A stretch of DNA of 64,000 bases from Tilletia caries. Taxonomy: Eukaryota; Basidiomycota; Exobasidiomycetes; Tilletiales; Tilletiaceae. The notes under the pieces were generated by a model, which worked only from the letters and a program-made list of their open reading frames with translations, was not told where the DNA came from and did no database searches. The number at the start of each line of letters is the position of its first letter. Within the stretch, counting starts at the first letter, position 1. Made by a program: the position numbers and the translations under genes. Location of the stretch: the NCBI GenBank assembly GCA_032718865.1, contig JALUTQ010000046.1, positions 434,001-498,000 on the forward strand, written 5' to 3'. This document shows positions 1 to 8,585 of this stretch, one piece after another.

Positions 1-282
1 CTTGTTCGGGTCCTCGTGCTGGAAGCGGACTGACCCCCTTTCTTTTCCGCTTGTTTGGCGCACCTGAGAAGCTGGAGAGCAGTCACTGGAACGAAAAAGG
101 CGAGGTTCTCTCGCATACGATAGCTGGTATATGGTATGTATGGATTCACTCCACCTGGAGAACATTCGTATTTTCCCCCATCTCACCCATCTCACCACAT
201 CTCTCAGGGCGGCTGGTTTCCGTTGCTGAGCTTCCTCCAGGTGACCTTTCTTTCTCTCGCTCTTGGCGGACTGCATCGCACC
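1..282. other. Upstream region of the first small secreted-protein gene
   Basis: No gene is supportable here. Open frames are short and overlap in several phases. The stretch directly precedes the gene starting at 283 and probably holds its promoter and leader; a pyrimidine-rich run lies at about 172-260, typical of a fungal leader, but no clear TATA box was identified. Confidence 0.4.
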
Positions 283-770
283 ATGAGGATCTCGGCTGTC
301 TACCTACTCCTGTTCTGGTCGGCCTCGGCCTCGGCATCAAGTCTGTCCTCGCGTCAAGGTGAGTGGGACACAAGCCCGCTCATCAGCAGAAGGAATCCCC
401 AGATGTACTGACATTTTACTGCAACGGGGGTGGACGGGGTCCGAAAGTGTTCATCACACAGCCTCCAGCCGACAGACGAAACCTAAACAAGCGGTCAGAC
501 GAACATCAAGGGAGCGTAGAACGCCTTCACGACCAACCCCGCAGTCCTGAGCTAACGCACCGCCAGCTAACATGGCCGACGACCATCGGAATCGGCATCG
601 GAGCGACCCTCGGCTTCGGACTCTCCTTCACCGCCCTGTACGCGCATATGTACTACGTGCATGCGCTCGAGAAGGAACATCGACAACATGCTGGGCAGGG
701 AATGCGGCCTCCTCCTTCGCCCTCGCCCTCGTCCTTGCCGCCACCGTCGCCGTCGCCGGGACATCATTGA
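283..770 (+). CDS. Small predicted secreted protein, two exons (cluster member 1)
   Basis: Model: exon 1 at 283-358, intron 359-468, exon 2 at 469-770, giving 125 aa. Residues 1-22 form a signal peptide rich in Leu, Ser and Ala. The intron has a GTGAGT donor and is phase 1, as in the other cluster members. A CTGAC branch-like sequence lies near 409. After the junction there is a Lys-Arg (Kex2-type) site in NKRSDE, then a Gly-rich hydrophobic stretch (TIGIGIGATLGFGLSFTALY), then a basic His/Tyr-rich part and a Pro-Ser tail. Function is unknown; a secreted or membrane-inserted effector is an inference. The acceptor at 468 was chosen because it keeps the frame and the phase; other acceptors are possible. 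Confidence 0.5.
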
Positions 771-1982
771 CTGACTGGCTTTGACAGCTTGTCCCGCCTC
801 TGGCTCCCATCTTATACAACGACTCCATCTCTAAACATGTGCTGCAATGCTCTGCCGCTCTGTGTCGTATTTTGTGCCCCGTGTATTCCACCAATACATA
901 CATACGAGCTAGCGGTATACAACCATGGCTGGTGATGTGAGCTCGGAAAAACGCGGACTCCGCTGGAGCTACACGATCGTTGTGCTACGACGCCCAATAT
1001 AATGTCTAATGTATAGACGTTGCATCTCAATGCCGTGCCTCGAGCGTCTGGAAGCATAGAGAAGGCGGAGGAACATCCTTCAATCCAATCCCACGCTCAT
1101 ATATGTACATAGTCGCTGAGTCAAGGATGATTTGACTTTACCACGCAGGACCACCCTGATTTTAATTACGCAGCGTTCAAGGTGGCGGAAGAACGTTAGC
1201 CAGTACTCGATTGATCTGTGACCATAGCTTCGAGGATGAGATCCTCAATCGGGGATTGAGCGCCCGCAATGCTCACAACGAAGTATGTATACTGACCAGC
1301 TCAATCGAAGCTGCGCCCCGAGATTCATGTTCGGCTTCTCGTACGGATGCGCCTGGGAGCTGTATTGGCCCGCTGATGGACCAAGGTGACGAAGCTGCAT
1401 CTGCGCAACGCCAAGTAATACATGTTTGCGAGATGGCAATGCGTTAATGCTTTCTTCCGAAGCAAGTCGGGTCGTTCAGCCTCGTCTTTAAGCAATTGAA
1501 TTGCAAGTCAACCCTATGCATGGGCAATGGGCTGGTACCGCCTAACGGAAGCGTCAACGTTCCGTCGACTGCGCTCGTCTCGGACGGGAACGGAGGTCGA
1601 AAGCGGGCAAGCTCTCATAAGTCATGTAAGGAGCGGCCGTCGGCGGCGAGTTGAGAGCTTCATCTCTCTCCATCGTTTTTCGTTTTTGTTTGTTGCGGTG
1701 ATCGGTGGTTTGTTTGTTGCGGTAATTAGTGCGTTGTCAAATTGCAGCCCGAGCTGCGGTCGTCCGAGCGTCTTCCAAACCGAACATGCTGCCCACATAC
1801 TTATATATGGCCGGATCGCTCCCAGCTTCGTGTGCAAGAGGAATTGGTTGGTATACTCGACAGTCGACACGTCGTGCCCATCACCCCTTTCTTTTCGCTG
1901 ATCCCTACATTCCTACTTCCTCTTATATACTCTCAATCTGTTGAACTCTTCGCGACAGTACCTCAAGCCTCAAGCCTCAAGG
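771..1982. other. 1.2 kb spacer without a supportable gene
   Basis: Open frames here are short and none has conserved features. A short imperfect direct repeat built on tgtttgttgcggt lies at about 1686-1725. The last 100 bases before 1983 contain ttatatactc, a possible TATA element, and three CTCAAGC-type heptamers immediately before the next start codon. Confidence 0.4.
1961..1982 (+). repeat. Heptamer repeat abutting a start codon
   Basis: Three tandem copies of CTCAAGC/G end two bases before the ATG at 1983. The same heptamer, in the same position and followed by the same GGATGAAA context, stands before the Kex2-repeat genes at 7658 and 31946. Confidence 0.8.
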
Positions 1983-2483
1983 ATGAAAAGTGCACCTCTC
2001 TACCTTCTACTGCTCGCCGCCGTAGCAATGTCTAGGTCAAGCTACGCTTCAGGTGAGATACCACGAAGCTGCGTGTGACATGTGTTGAGTTGGCCAAGGT
2101 TTCATCATTTCTCATTCAACTCTGCAGGTGACTTTGGGGTTCGCGCGCTGGAGGCTCGCCCTGTTGCTCTGGCTGCCTTACGCGTGGAACACGAGCTAAC
2201 CACGCCAGGAAAGCAGTGGAAAACGCCCGTCGCCATCGTTGGCTTCACAATACTAGGCGCCGTTGTCGTTGGCGGTGTGTACAACGCCTTCCTCCACAAT
2301 TGGGGACACCACCAAAACGAGCCGCCTCACACGCGTCGCTTTCTCGACTCGAGCATAGCGGCAAAACGATATACACCTGCTTTCGTCGTCTTTGTCCGGC
2401 CGCCCCGCCCTCAGCTTTATCCCAACGCAGCTAAGGGTCGTGATGCAAGCGACGATCTTCACCGGTCTACCCTTCGTCATTGA
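1983..2483 (+). CDS. Small predicted secreted protein, two exons (cluster member 2)
   Basis: Model: exon 1 at 1983-2052, intron 2053-2127 (GTGAGA...CTGCAG, phase 1), exon 2 at 2128-2483, giving 141 aa. Residues 1-22 form a signal peptide (MKSAPLYLLLLAAVAMSRSS). After the junction come an acidic/basic linker, a hydrophobic Gly/Val-rich segment beginning WKTPVAIVGFTILGAVVVGG, and a His-rich patch (NWGHH). A Lys-Arg site occurs in AAKRYTP. This matches member 1 in layout: signal peptide, phase-1 intron, linker, Trp-started small-residue hydrophobic segment, then His-rich tail. I do not recognise a named family. Whether the hydrophobic segment spans a membrane is not decidable from sequence alone. 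Confidence 0.55.
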
Positions 2484-3078
2484 TCCATCTCTTGCGGCTT
2501 CAACACTCTCTTCGGTCCTGTCGCCCACTCCCATTGAGATACGCTCCTGCTACAATTCTCCGGCCAGCTCGGCTTGACGGTAAGGATTTACTCCACACAT
2601 CCAGGGGTTTGAGGGGGAGGAAAAACGCACATGTAAGCCTCACGCAGAGATGCCTTCATCTGCAATCTCAGCCTTCATAGAACATTCGCAGCTACTACCA
2701 AGAGTTCGTTTGGGTTTCAAAAGGTCCATGAAAGCTTCAAGGAACTGTCAGAATCTACACGCCTGGAACCTTGAAAATCAATGCACCCAGAGCCTACTTG
2801 GTTACCTTTGAGCGTAAAAGAACATCATTAAGCTCCTTCCAGGGACTTCAGTGGTCGTGTGCAGCTCTAAGACTTCCACAGAGATCGGCGTGCTGCTTCC
2901 AGGACTTGCTTCTATTACGACTGACAATGATGTAACGCTTCCTGATCTGATCAACACGCAACATTGTCTCAACTCCGCTATTTGTCTGTGTGGAAAATGA
3001 CTACGTATGGATTGAACACAGTTTATGTTGGGGCATGCATCGACATGAGTCCAAACGTAAGACTTGGAACTTGGAGCT
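2484..3078. other. Spacer, nothing recognised
   Basis: About 600 bases between converging genes. Only short open frames are present. It probably contains the two 3' untranslated ends. Confidence 0.4.
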
Positions 3079-3782
3079 TTAACATAGAGCTCGATTGCCT
3101 GCGTCCTCGACGTGACGGATCCTGTCGGCTTTAAACTCTCTTCGGACGTGGCCTAAGGAAGCGAGGATTTCGTCAAGCCAGCCCGGTTCGAAGGGTGGTG
3201 GACCACCCTCTTCGAGTGCTTGGATGATCCACGTCGAAGGTCCCGGTGCGGCGGGTCGCTCAGGTCCATCGATGCCGCCGTAGCCCGGAGGTCTATAAGG
3301 CCTGGGTTGGATAATCTGCGGCGGAGGTCCCGGTGCGGCAGGTCGCTCAGGTCCATCGATGCCGCCGTAGCCCGGAGGTCGTTGAGGTCTGGGTTGGATA
3401 ATCTGCGGCGGAGGTCCTGGTGCGGCGGGTCGTTCAGCTCCATCGATGACTCCATGTACTGGAGGTCGTTGGGGCCCTGGCTGAATGATATCATGACGGC
3501 CACAAAGGCTACGGCGGCTGCGGAGAAGGGTGCTACCGATCGAAGGGATTACCCAATTGCAAGACAACGCGACGCTTATTTCAGGGCTGACCATCTTGAC
3601 TCGCTCCTGGAAGGTTGGCGCCTCGACATCTGGAAAGTAGGATAAGCACATTGCCCATTAGTACGAAGCTATGACTAAAAATTCTGTCAGGATCGTCACT
3701 CACATCGATGCGATGCCACAAGCGCAGCGTGGGCCATGAGAGCTAACGCAGCGACCTTCAGAAGAGACCCCTGTTTGATCAT
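3079..3782 (-). CDS. Secreted proline-rich repeat protein, two exons (cluster member 3)
   Basis: Model: exon 1 at 3704-3782, intron 3630-3703 (74 nt, GTGAGT donor, phase 1), exon 2 at 3079-3629, giving 209 aa. Residues 1-24 are a signal peptide (MIKQGSLLKVAALALMAHAA). Just after the junction is VEAPTFQER, closely matching IEMPKFQER and IEVPKFQER in the Kex2-repeat proteins, so these genes are probably related. The middle is three near-identical 29-residue repeats built on IIQPRPQRPPGYGGIDGPER followed by PAAPGPPP. The C-terminal third is non-repetitive (FEPGWLDEILASLGHVRREF) and ends soon after. Its upstream DNA also matches that of the Kex2-repeat genes. It could be a wall-associated protein or an effector; there is no enzyme motif. 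Confidence 0.65.
3221..3481 (-). repeat. Three 87-bp in-frame tandem repeats
   Basis: The landmark ttggataatctg recurs 87 bp apart (about 3307 and 3394), with a diverged third unit ending near 3481. The units encode the 29-residue proline-rich repeats. The unit closest to the signal peptide is the most diverged. Confidence 0.85.
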
Positions 3783-4482
3783 CTTTGAGCGTTCTGATGG
3801 GGTAGGATGCAAGTAAGGAGACAAGGAAGGCGAAAGAGTAAGGGATGTCGATAATGTGATGTAGACCGGCTGCAACTGAGAAGAGGAGGATGAAGAAAAG
3901 CAAGAGGGGAAAAGTCTGAAGTTGATGGCTGCTCTGAGATCAAGATGGGTGGGCTTATTCCCGGTGTACTCCTGCTCGTATGGCCAGCTTTTCGTATGAA
4001 TAGGAATCCAAAGGGCGGTATGTAGCACAAGACTCAACCAGTACCAGAAGTCCAAAAGCAAGAGACCACAACGTAGATTCTGGCGAGGAGGTGCTCTGTG
4101 AGGCGAAGAGAGACCATACTAATCGGTCTTACCTCCGCTTCTGTTGCGATCCTGGTCATTGGTTTATCCTGCCTCGAGAGTTCGGAGATCCAAGTGTTAC
4201 AGATCGTGCGGATGGACTCTAGACGTTGCCATCGTCCGCACACAATGATTAACCTGGGGCGATCAGGCGGTGTTCGAACGTCGCTGACCGAGGCATCGAA
4301 TACTGTATAATAATAAAGAAGCAAGGTATGATACATGTGTCGACCGATTTCAGCTGTACAGCCTCCTCTTTCTTCACTCATAGCTGCGCTCCTCTGGTAA
4401 GTTCTTGGGCACATCTTGACTGTGCCACCTTCAAGCCTTGAGGACCCTTACTCAGCCTTCAATCACATTTCATCTTCTCAAG
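3783..4482. other. Divergent intergenic region with conserved upstream block
   Basis: About 700 bases between the minus-strand gene ending its 5' side at 3782 and the plus-strand gene starting at 4483. The part near 3840-3890 matches the upstream DNA of the Kex2-repeat genes (listed separately). An open frame covers 4034-4414 on the minus strand but lacks any family feature, so I do not call it. Confidence 0.4.
3845..3890 (-). promoter_or_regulatory. Conserved upstream block shared with the Kex2-repeat genes
   Basis: On the plus strand the block reads ...gataatgtgat, then an Ag(a)cc(g/a)gctgca core, then ctgagaagagg. The same order of words is found upstream of the genes starting at 7658 and 31946. 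The match spans some 45 bases with few differences. It may be a shared leader or promoter element; which of the two is not decidable here. Confidence 0.55.
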
Positions 4483-5241
4483 ATGCTGTCGGCGAGGACC
4501 TTGCTGATAGTGAACACCTTCGCGGTCGTAGTGCAAGCTGCACCCGTGAGCTTTTACCGCTGTGAGTCCTGGAGTGCCCATTCCGGCAAACTTGTACCGC
4601 GGCTGAGCACAGCTCCGTACCCTTCCGTGGCGACAGTGCCTCCAAACCGAGAGCATACCTTCAGCGTTACAAATCGGGTCGATGTACCTTGGAGCTCGAT
4701 TATTCCTGCTACCGAGGCAGCAGGAGCCCTCAATCGACCTGCTGAGGCAGAACAACGCTGGCCACAGGGTGCAAATTTACACGAGATAGCCCTGAACCCG
4801 GCTCCGGAGCGCCCGCATCGCATTCCTACGGCACCACCCAACGCCCCTCTCAACGAAGCTCCAATCACACCGGCCCCTGAGCCAATTCGAATGCCGCTCA
4901 CTTCTCCCGATCTTCCTCTGAGCACGCCTCCGGGTTCACCGACCCGTGCAACATTCTTAGACGAGGCAGGCGAGGATTTAGCAGCGCATGTCTCGCCTTT
5001 GGTTGAGCATTGGCGTCTTCCGAATTTCCTGTGCGGCGACTTTGAGCAGTTATTTGCCTCTCTTCGGTGTCAGAGTCGGTTCATTCTCAATGGATCATGT
5101 TCTCGCAGTGCTTACCAGCGTTTATATAGTCGTACACATGGTCTATTAGGGGATATTACGATGTTACAGTCAGCCAGAGACGTACAGAGCGTCTTTCTTC
5201 TAGGAGAAGATATGTACGGAGCGAGGAAACGAGAAGGCTGA
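4483..5241 (+). CDS. Predicted secreted protein with Pro-rich middle (cluster member 4)
   Basis: Open from 4483 to 5241 (252 aa if unspliced). Residues 1-20 are a signal peptide ending AVVVQAAP. Right after it, the sequence CGC T|GTGAGTCC is a perfect donor in phase 1, the same place and phase as in the other cluster genes. In-frame acceptors at 4612 (51-nt intron) and about 4636 (75-nt intron) would keep the frame, so a short intron whose length is a multiple of three is likely. The middle is rich in Pro and Ala (residues about 100-165). The last 80 residues are globular-looking, with four Cys (LCGDF, LRCQS, NGSCSRS). There is no known domain. Confidence 0.55.
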   Translation: MLSARTLLIVNTFAVVVQAAPVSFYRCESWSAHSGKLVPRLSTAPYPSVATVPPNREHTFSVTNRVDVPWSSIIPATEAAGALNRPAEAEQRWPQGANLHEIALNPAPERPHRIPTAPPNAPLNEAPITPAPEPIRMPLTSPDLPLSTPPGSPTRATFLDEAGEDLAAHVSPLVEHWRLPNFLCGDFEQLFASLRCQSRFILNGSCSRSAYQRLYSRTHGLLGDITMLQSARDVQSVFLLGEDMYGARKREG

Positions 5242-5700
5242 AATGCAAGCTTTGGGAGAAGGGAAGCATGGGGGGGACTGTGATTTTAACTGGTGGCAGC
5301 GAAACTCTGAAGGCGAGTTTCCGGAGTATGAGAGCCACAGAGCACAAGACACAGTGTGTGTTCGACGTCAGCACTGAAATATATGTATACTAGCACTGTT
5401 GCATCGTGTCTCCCATCAGTAGTCTCATTTCGACTGTGGCATGGGCGCCGAACCCCAGCTGTGAGAGCGCCATTACGTTCCTCCATAACACCTCCCCACA
5501 CTCCCCTTTCGACACACCTAGTACTACACCCTGAACACCCTTCAGCTGTAATCAGCCTCCATTACCAGAGATTCCATCAGACGCTTGCATCGCTCGCGCC
5601 CTCCTTGGCCAACCTTTCGTTGCTGACATACAGAGGGTGAATGCTGGATAATTTTGTTCGTCCACCGTGGTGATGACTATCTAAGGCCTTATCGGGATAC
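5242..5700. other. Spacer up to the left edge of duplication copy 1
   Basis: No supportable gene. Homology to the second copy begins at about 5701 (tgctcgatgccgtgtattctg). Confidence 0.5.
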
Positions 5701-6757
5701 TGCTCGATGCCGTGTATTCTGTTGACGATGGGGGCGAACACTCCGCGTCCTGCGTGGACGGAGAGGACGAAGTAGGATGCATTGACGATGAGGGAAACAG
5801 GAGCAAACTTGCTGCAGAAAGAGGATGAGAAAGATCGATCTATGAAAGTCAGAAGCCGTCAAGTCAGTCGGGGTAAGTAGCGATTGAGCTTTCGCTCAGC
5901 ACAACAGCAAGGTCAGATGTATAGAAGAGTTATGTACGTAGCTTAGAAAGACGGCCAAAGCTTCTCGCTGCTGAACCTGTACTCGCAAGACGCGCAAGAC
6001 GATCTTACGAACGTTTAGGATCGGAAAAGAGGAGCACAAATCCTTCCCCAAAGCGGGAATGGATCCGTCCGTGTTGGGTAAAGAGTTCCTCCGAATCGAG
6101 AGGTCATGCGGTAATGCATGGCGTAGTCGGCGGCTCGGTTCACAAAGCCAAGAGGGGCTAAGCGCTAAGATCGATTGGAGGAAGTCATGAAGAGCGGAGG
6201 CCAAAACGTTATCGCTGATCCCTGTTGGTCGCGGTTGCCCTGTTGCGGTGTCATTTGCTCTCACTTGTGCGATGGTGGAACGTTTCTGGGCCGCCCTACA
6301 CGTTTGAAAGGCGTGTTGTACATATAATGTACATGTACTTTTGCTTGCTCTCTTTAAAGATGCGTTCGCCTGGTGTTCGGGCGATGGCGGCGGCGGCGAC
6401 GACGTGAAGGAAGAGGGTGTAGTGGCGATTCGAGATAGATCAATGTCTCCTGATGCCTGATCGCGCTTTTTGTTTCACAAACGCGAGCATAGTCTTCTCT
6501 CCCATTGATGTGGGTTCTCGGCGCTGCAATTCGATCAAATGCTTTTGAAAGGGAGGAAGTGGTGAATGGGATTGCGAAAAACGGAAAGGTCTCATTAGCG
6601 GTGCTCTTCGTAAGGGAGGAGGGATCAATGGTCAACCGCGAACCCTGTCGCAGCCCTGGATTCCAGCTGATGCGACATTCAAGCCTCTTCGCGCTTGATG
6701 CGAAGGACATCCCCGTACTCGTTCCCACCGATTGATCGAGAGTTGTGAGAGTAGTCC
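5701..6757. other. Duplicated DNA 3' of the Kex2-repeat gene
   Basis: This 1.06 kb block is nearly identical to 29,965-31,019. A long minus-strand frame in copy 2 (30,160-31,023) is broken in copy 1 by one-base differences in A/T runs, so I treat the block as non-coding. Close to 6700-6757 it still carries an out-of-frame remnant of the Kex2 repeat. Confidence 0.6.
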
Positions 6758-7658
6758 TCACGCTTCACCGAGCAGGTCGAGCGCTGCGAAACGTCCGACC
6801 GATGGAGTGTCAACTACGTCCCGTTTCTTGGACGCGGGAGGATAGGACGCGGGAGGATTGGACGTTTCGAGCTGCTGCTGCTGATAATGTTGCGCATCAT
6901 TGTGAGGGAGAAGCAACATACGATCGAGCAGTAGCATTACTCCAGCCCCAGATGCGAACATCTTCCAGTTGATTCGACGTTCAAGCTCTGCCCGCTTCAT
7001 GCGAAGTCTGTCCGCGTCCTCATTACCAGCAACTGATCGAGAGCTGTGAGAGTGGTGGAAGTGGAAATGGTCGACAATGGCGCCGCTCGCGAAGACGAGG
7101 GCGATCCATTTCGGAAGATCTTCATTATTCGTGCCCTCCGCCGCCTTTCTAGCCGCTGCTTCACCGGAATTGACCGCAGCTACGACGTCTGCTCGCCGCT
7201 TAATGCGTAGTGTGTCCACGTAATCGTTCCCACCGATTGATCGAGAGCTGTGAGAGTGTTCCTCACGCTTCACCGAGTAGGTCGACCGCGTACCGAAACG
7301 TCCGACCGATGGAGTGTCAACTACGTCCCGCATCTTGTGCGACTCATCCATCGAGTGATCTTTCGCCGGAGGTTCGTTAGGCGCGGCCCGAGGTAGGTAT
7401 GATGATTGCTGTTGGGGGTAGAGGAGATGTTCGAAAATGCCGCCCGCCAGGCCGGCGACGGCCCGCTCTTGGAACTTCGGCACCTCGATGGCTAGAGAGT
7501 TGAGTTGAGAAGACAAAGCAATCATCAGTACGGCTCTCTGCTGAACGATATCAATCGGCATGGCAAGATTGACACTCACCATTGGGTAGCGGCACAGGCG
7601 CAGCCTGGGCCACGAAAGCCATCGCAGCGATCGTGAGTAGGGTGGTGGCTGGTTTCAT
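6758..7658 (-). CDS. Kex2-site repeat secreted protein, copy 1
   Basis: Model: exon 1 at 7580-7658, intron 7492-7579 (GTGAGT donor, CTCTCTAG acceptor, phase 1), exon 2 at 6758-7491, giving 270 aa. Residues 1-20 are a signal peptide (MKPATTLLTIAAMAFVAQAA). Exon 2 opens with IEVPKFQERAVAGLAGG. Then come repeated blocks that end in Lys-Arg: SHSSRSIGGNDYVDTLRIKR and SHSSRSVAGNEDADRLRMKR, plus two copies of RDVVDTPSVGRF. The layout fits fungal Kex2-processed repeat proteins, in which the Golgi protease cuts after KR to release peptides. Two hydrophobic segments (WIALVFASGAIVDHF, WKMFASGAGVMLLLDRM) lie between repeats. Its promoter is interrupted by transposons 440 bp upstream. No UstYa-type or other RiPP-modifying enzyme lies in this window, so a modified-peptide role is unsupported. 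Confidence 0.65.
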
Positions 7659-7680
7659 CCTTGAGGCTTGAGGCTTGAGC
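7659..7680 (-). repeat. Heptamer repeat before the start codon, copy 1
   Basis: About two to three tandem CTCAAGC/CTCAAGG heptamers on the minus strand, directly before the ATG at 7658. Copy 2 has about ten. Confidence 0.75.
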
Positions 7681-8091
7681 TGGAGTGGCAAGGAAGGAGG
7701 AGGGAAGGTGTATGAAGATAATGTGATACAGACCAGCTGCACCTGAGAAGAGGGGAGTAGAAGGAAGTCGTGGAGATGAGAGCTGAGGTCAAGGTCGGCG
7801 AAATTCTCCTCCCTTTATATTCGATGTAGATCGATGACAGCGTGACATACATACAGCCACGTTCCTGACGCTCATTTACTGTGTTGCTACATTGCGGCTT
7901 GTGCGGCGCAATCGATCCTCCGGCCTCCAATTCTCATCATCTCATCGCTCAAGCGCTCATGGTTTATGACGGGCAGTACGAAATTACGGACTACCATTGT
8001 TCTCCAGATTCACCCGCGCTCTTTCGTCCGCGGGTCCCTTTGAATATGTGCGGTGTTGCTCGAGTTGAGTTGGAGAACGATTTCGCTGGCA

Positions 8092-8096
8092 TTCGC
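8092..8096. repeat. 5-bp target duplication of the LTR element (left)
   Basis: TTCGC here and again at 17,064-17,068 flank the LTR element. The uninterrupted copy-2 locus near 32,467-32,473 reads cattcgctgg, as expected for an empty site. Confidence 0.7.
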
Positions 8097-8098
8097 TA

Positions 8099-8123
8099 CA
8101 GCAAGTTGCAAAATGGTTGAAAT
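8099..8123 (+). repeat. Left terminal inverted repeat
   Basis: 25 bases identical, in reverse complement, to 14,410-14,434. It is preceded by TA. Confidence 0.9.
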
Positions 8124-8585
8124 TTGTAATGTCATTCTACCCACCATTTGAGGAACGCCAAATGAGGTTAACACTGTAATTGAGCTTTGAGCCGTATTAG
8201 AAAAATCTGTAATCAACACAATGCTGTTACTCACCACGCTTGGCCACACGTCGAACGGCCAACGGAACGGACTGACCCGTACGGCGCTTGAGAAAGAACA
8301 ACACCTCTCTCCCCTGCTTGTCTGCGCACTGATTGACTGTACCAACGCTTCATGCTTGCAGTATTACGCATAAGAACGCGCTCGCGTTGCAAAGTACGCG
8401 CTCGTGTGACGTGTTGCGCTGCCCGCGTCTCTGCGCGACTCGCGTTCTTGCTCTCGAGTCTCGACTTGCGGTCCTTCGTCCTGTGCTGACCGCTGACTAC
8501 TTCTTCCCCTCTGCGCCTTCCATCTTCCAACACTCCAGTACCAGTTCCACCTTGCACCTACTTCTTCTTCCTTCATCCAGCAGTC
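8124..8585. other. Internal left flank of the Tc1-type element
   Basis: About 460 bases from the inverted repeat to the first gene. A pyrimidine-rich tract at about 8500-8580 precedes the ATG at 8586, typical of a fungal leader. Nothing else was recognised. Confidence 0.4.

Larger units (their letters stand above)
7659..8096 (-). promoter_or_regulatory. Upstream region of Kex2-repeat gene, copy 1 (truncated by insertions)
   Basis: The block at 7720-7755 matches those at 3845-3890 and 32,065-32,105. On the minus strand it is followed upstream by a CCTCCCTTTATA-like TATA sequence (near 7800-7815 on the plus strand). Homology to copy 2 runs to 8096, ending in TTCGC, where the LTR and Tc1-type elements begin. 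Confidence 0.6.

Noticed and set aside
4034..4414. 126-codon minus-strand frame upstream of the proline-rich repeat gene
   Set aside because: It lies in the divergent promoter region, has mixed composition and no recognisable motif.
6758..7658. Kex2-repeat proteins as precursors of cyclic RiPPs of the ustiloxin type
   Set aside because: The layout is compatible, but no UstYa-like oxidase, tyrosinase or methyltransferase gene lies in the window, so there is no positive support.
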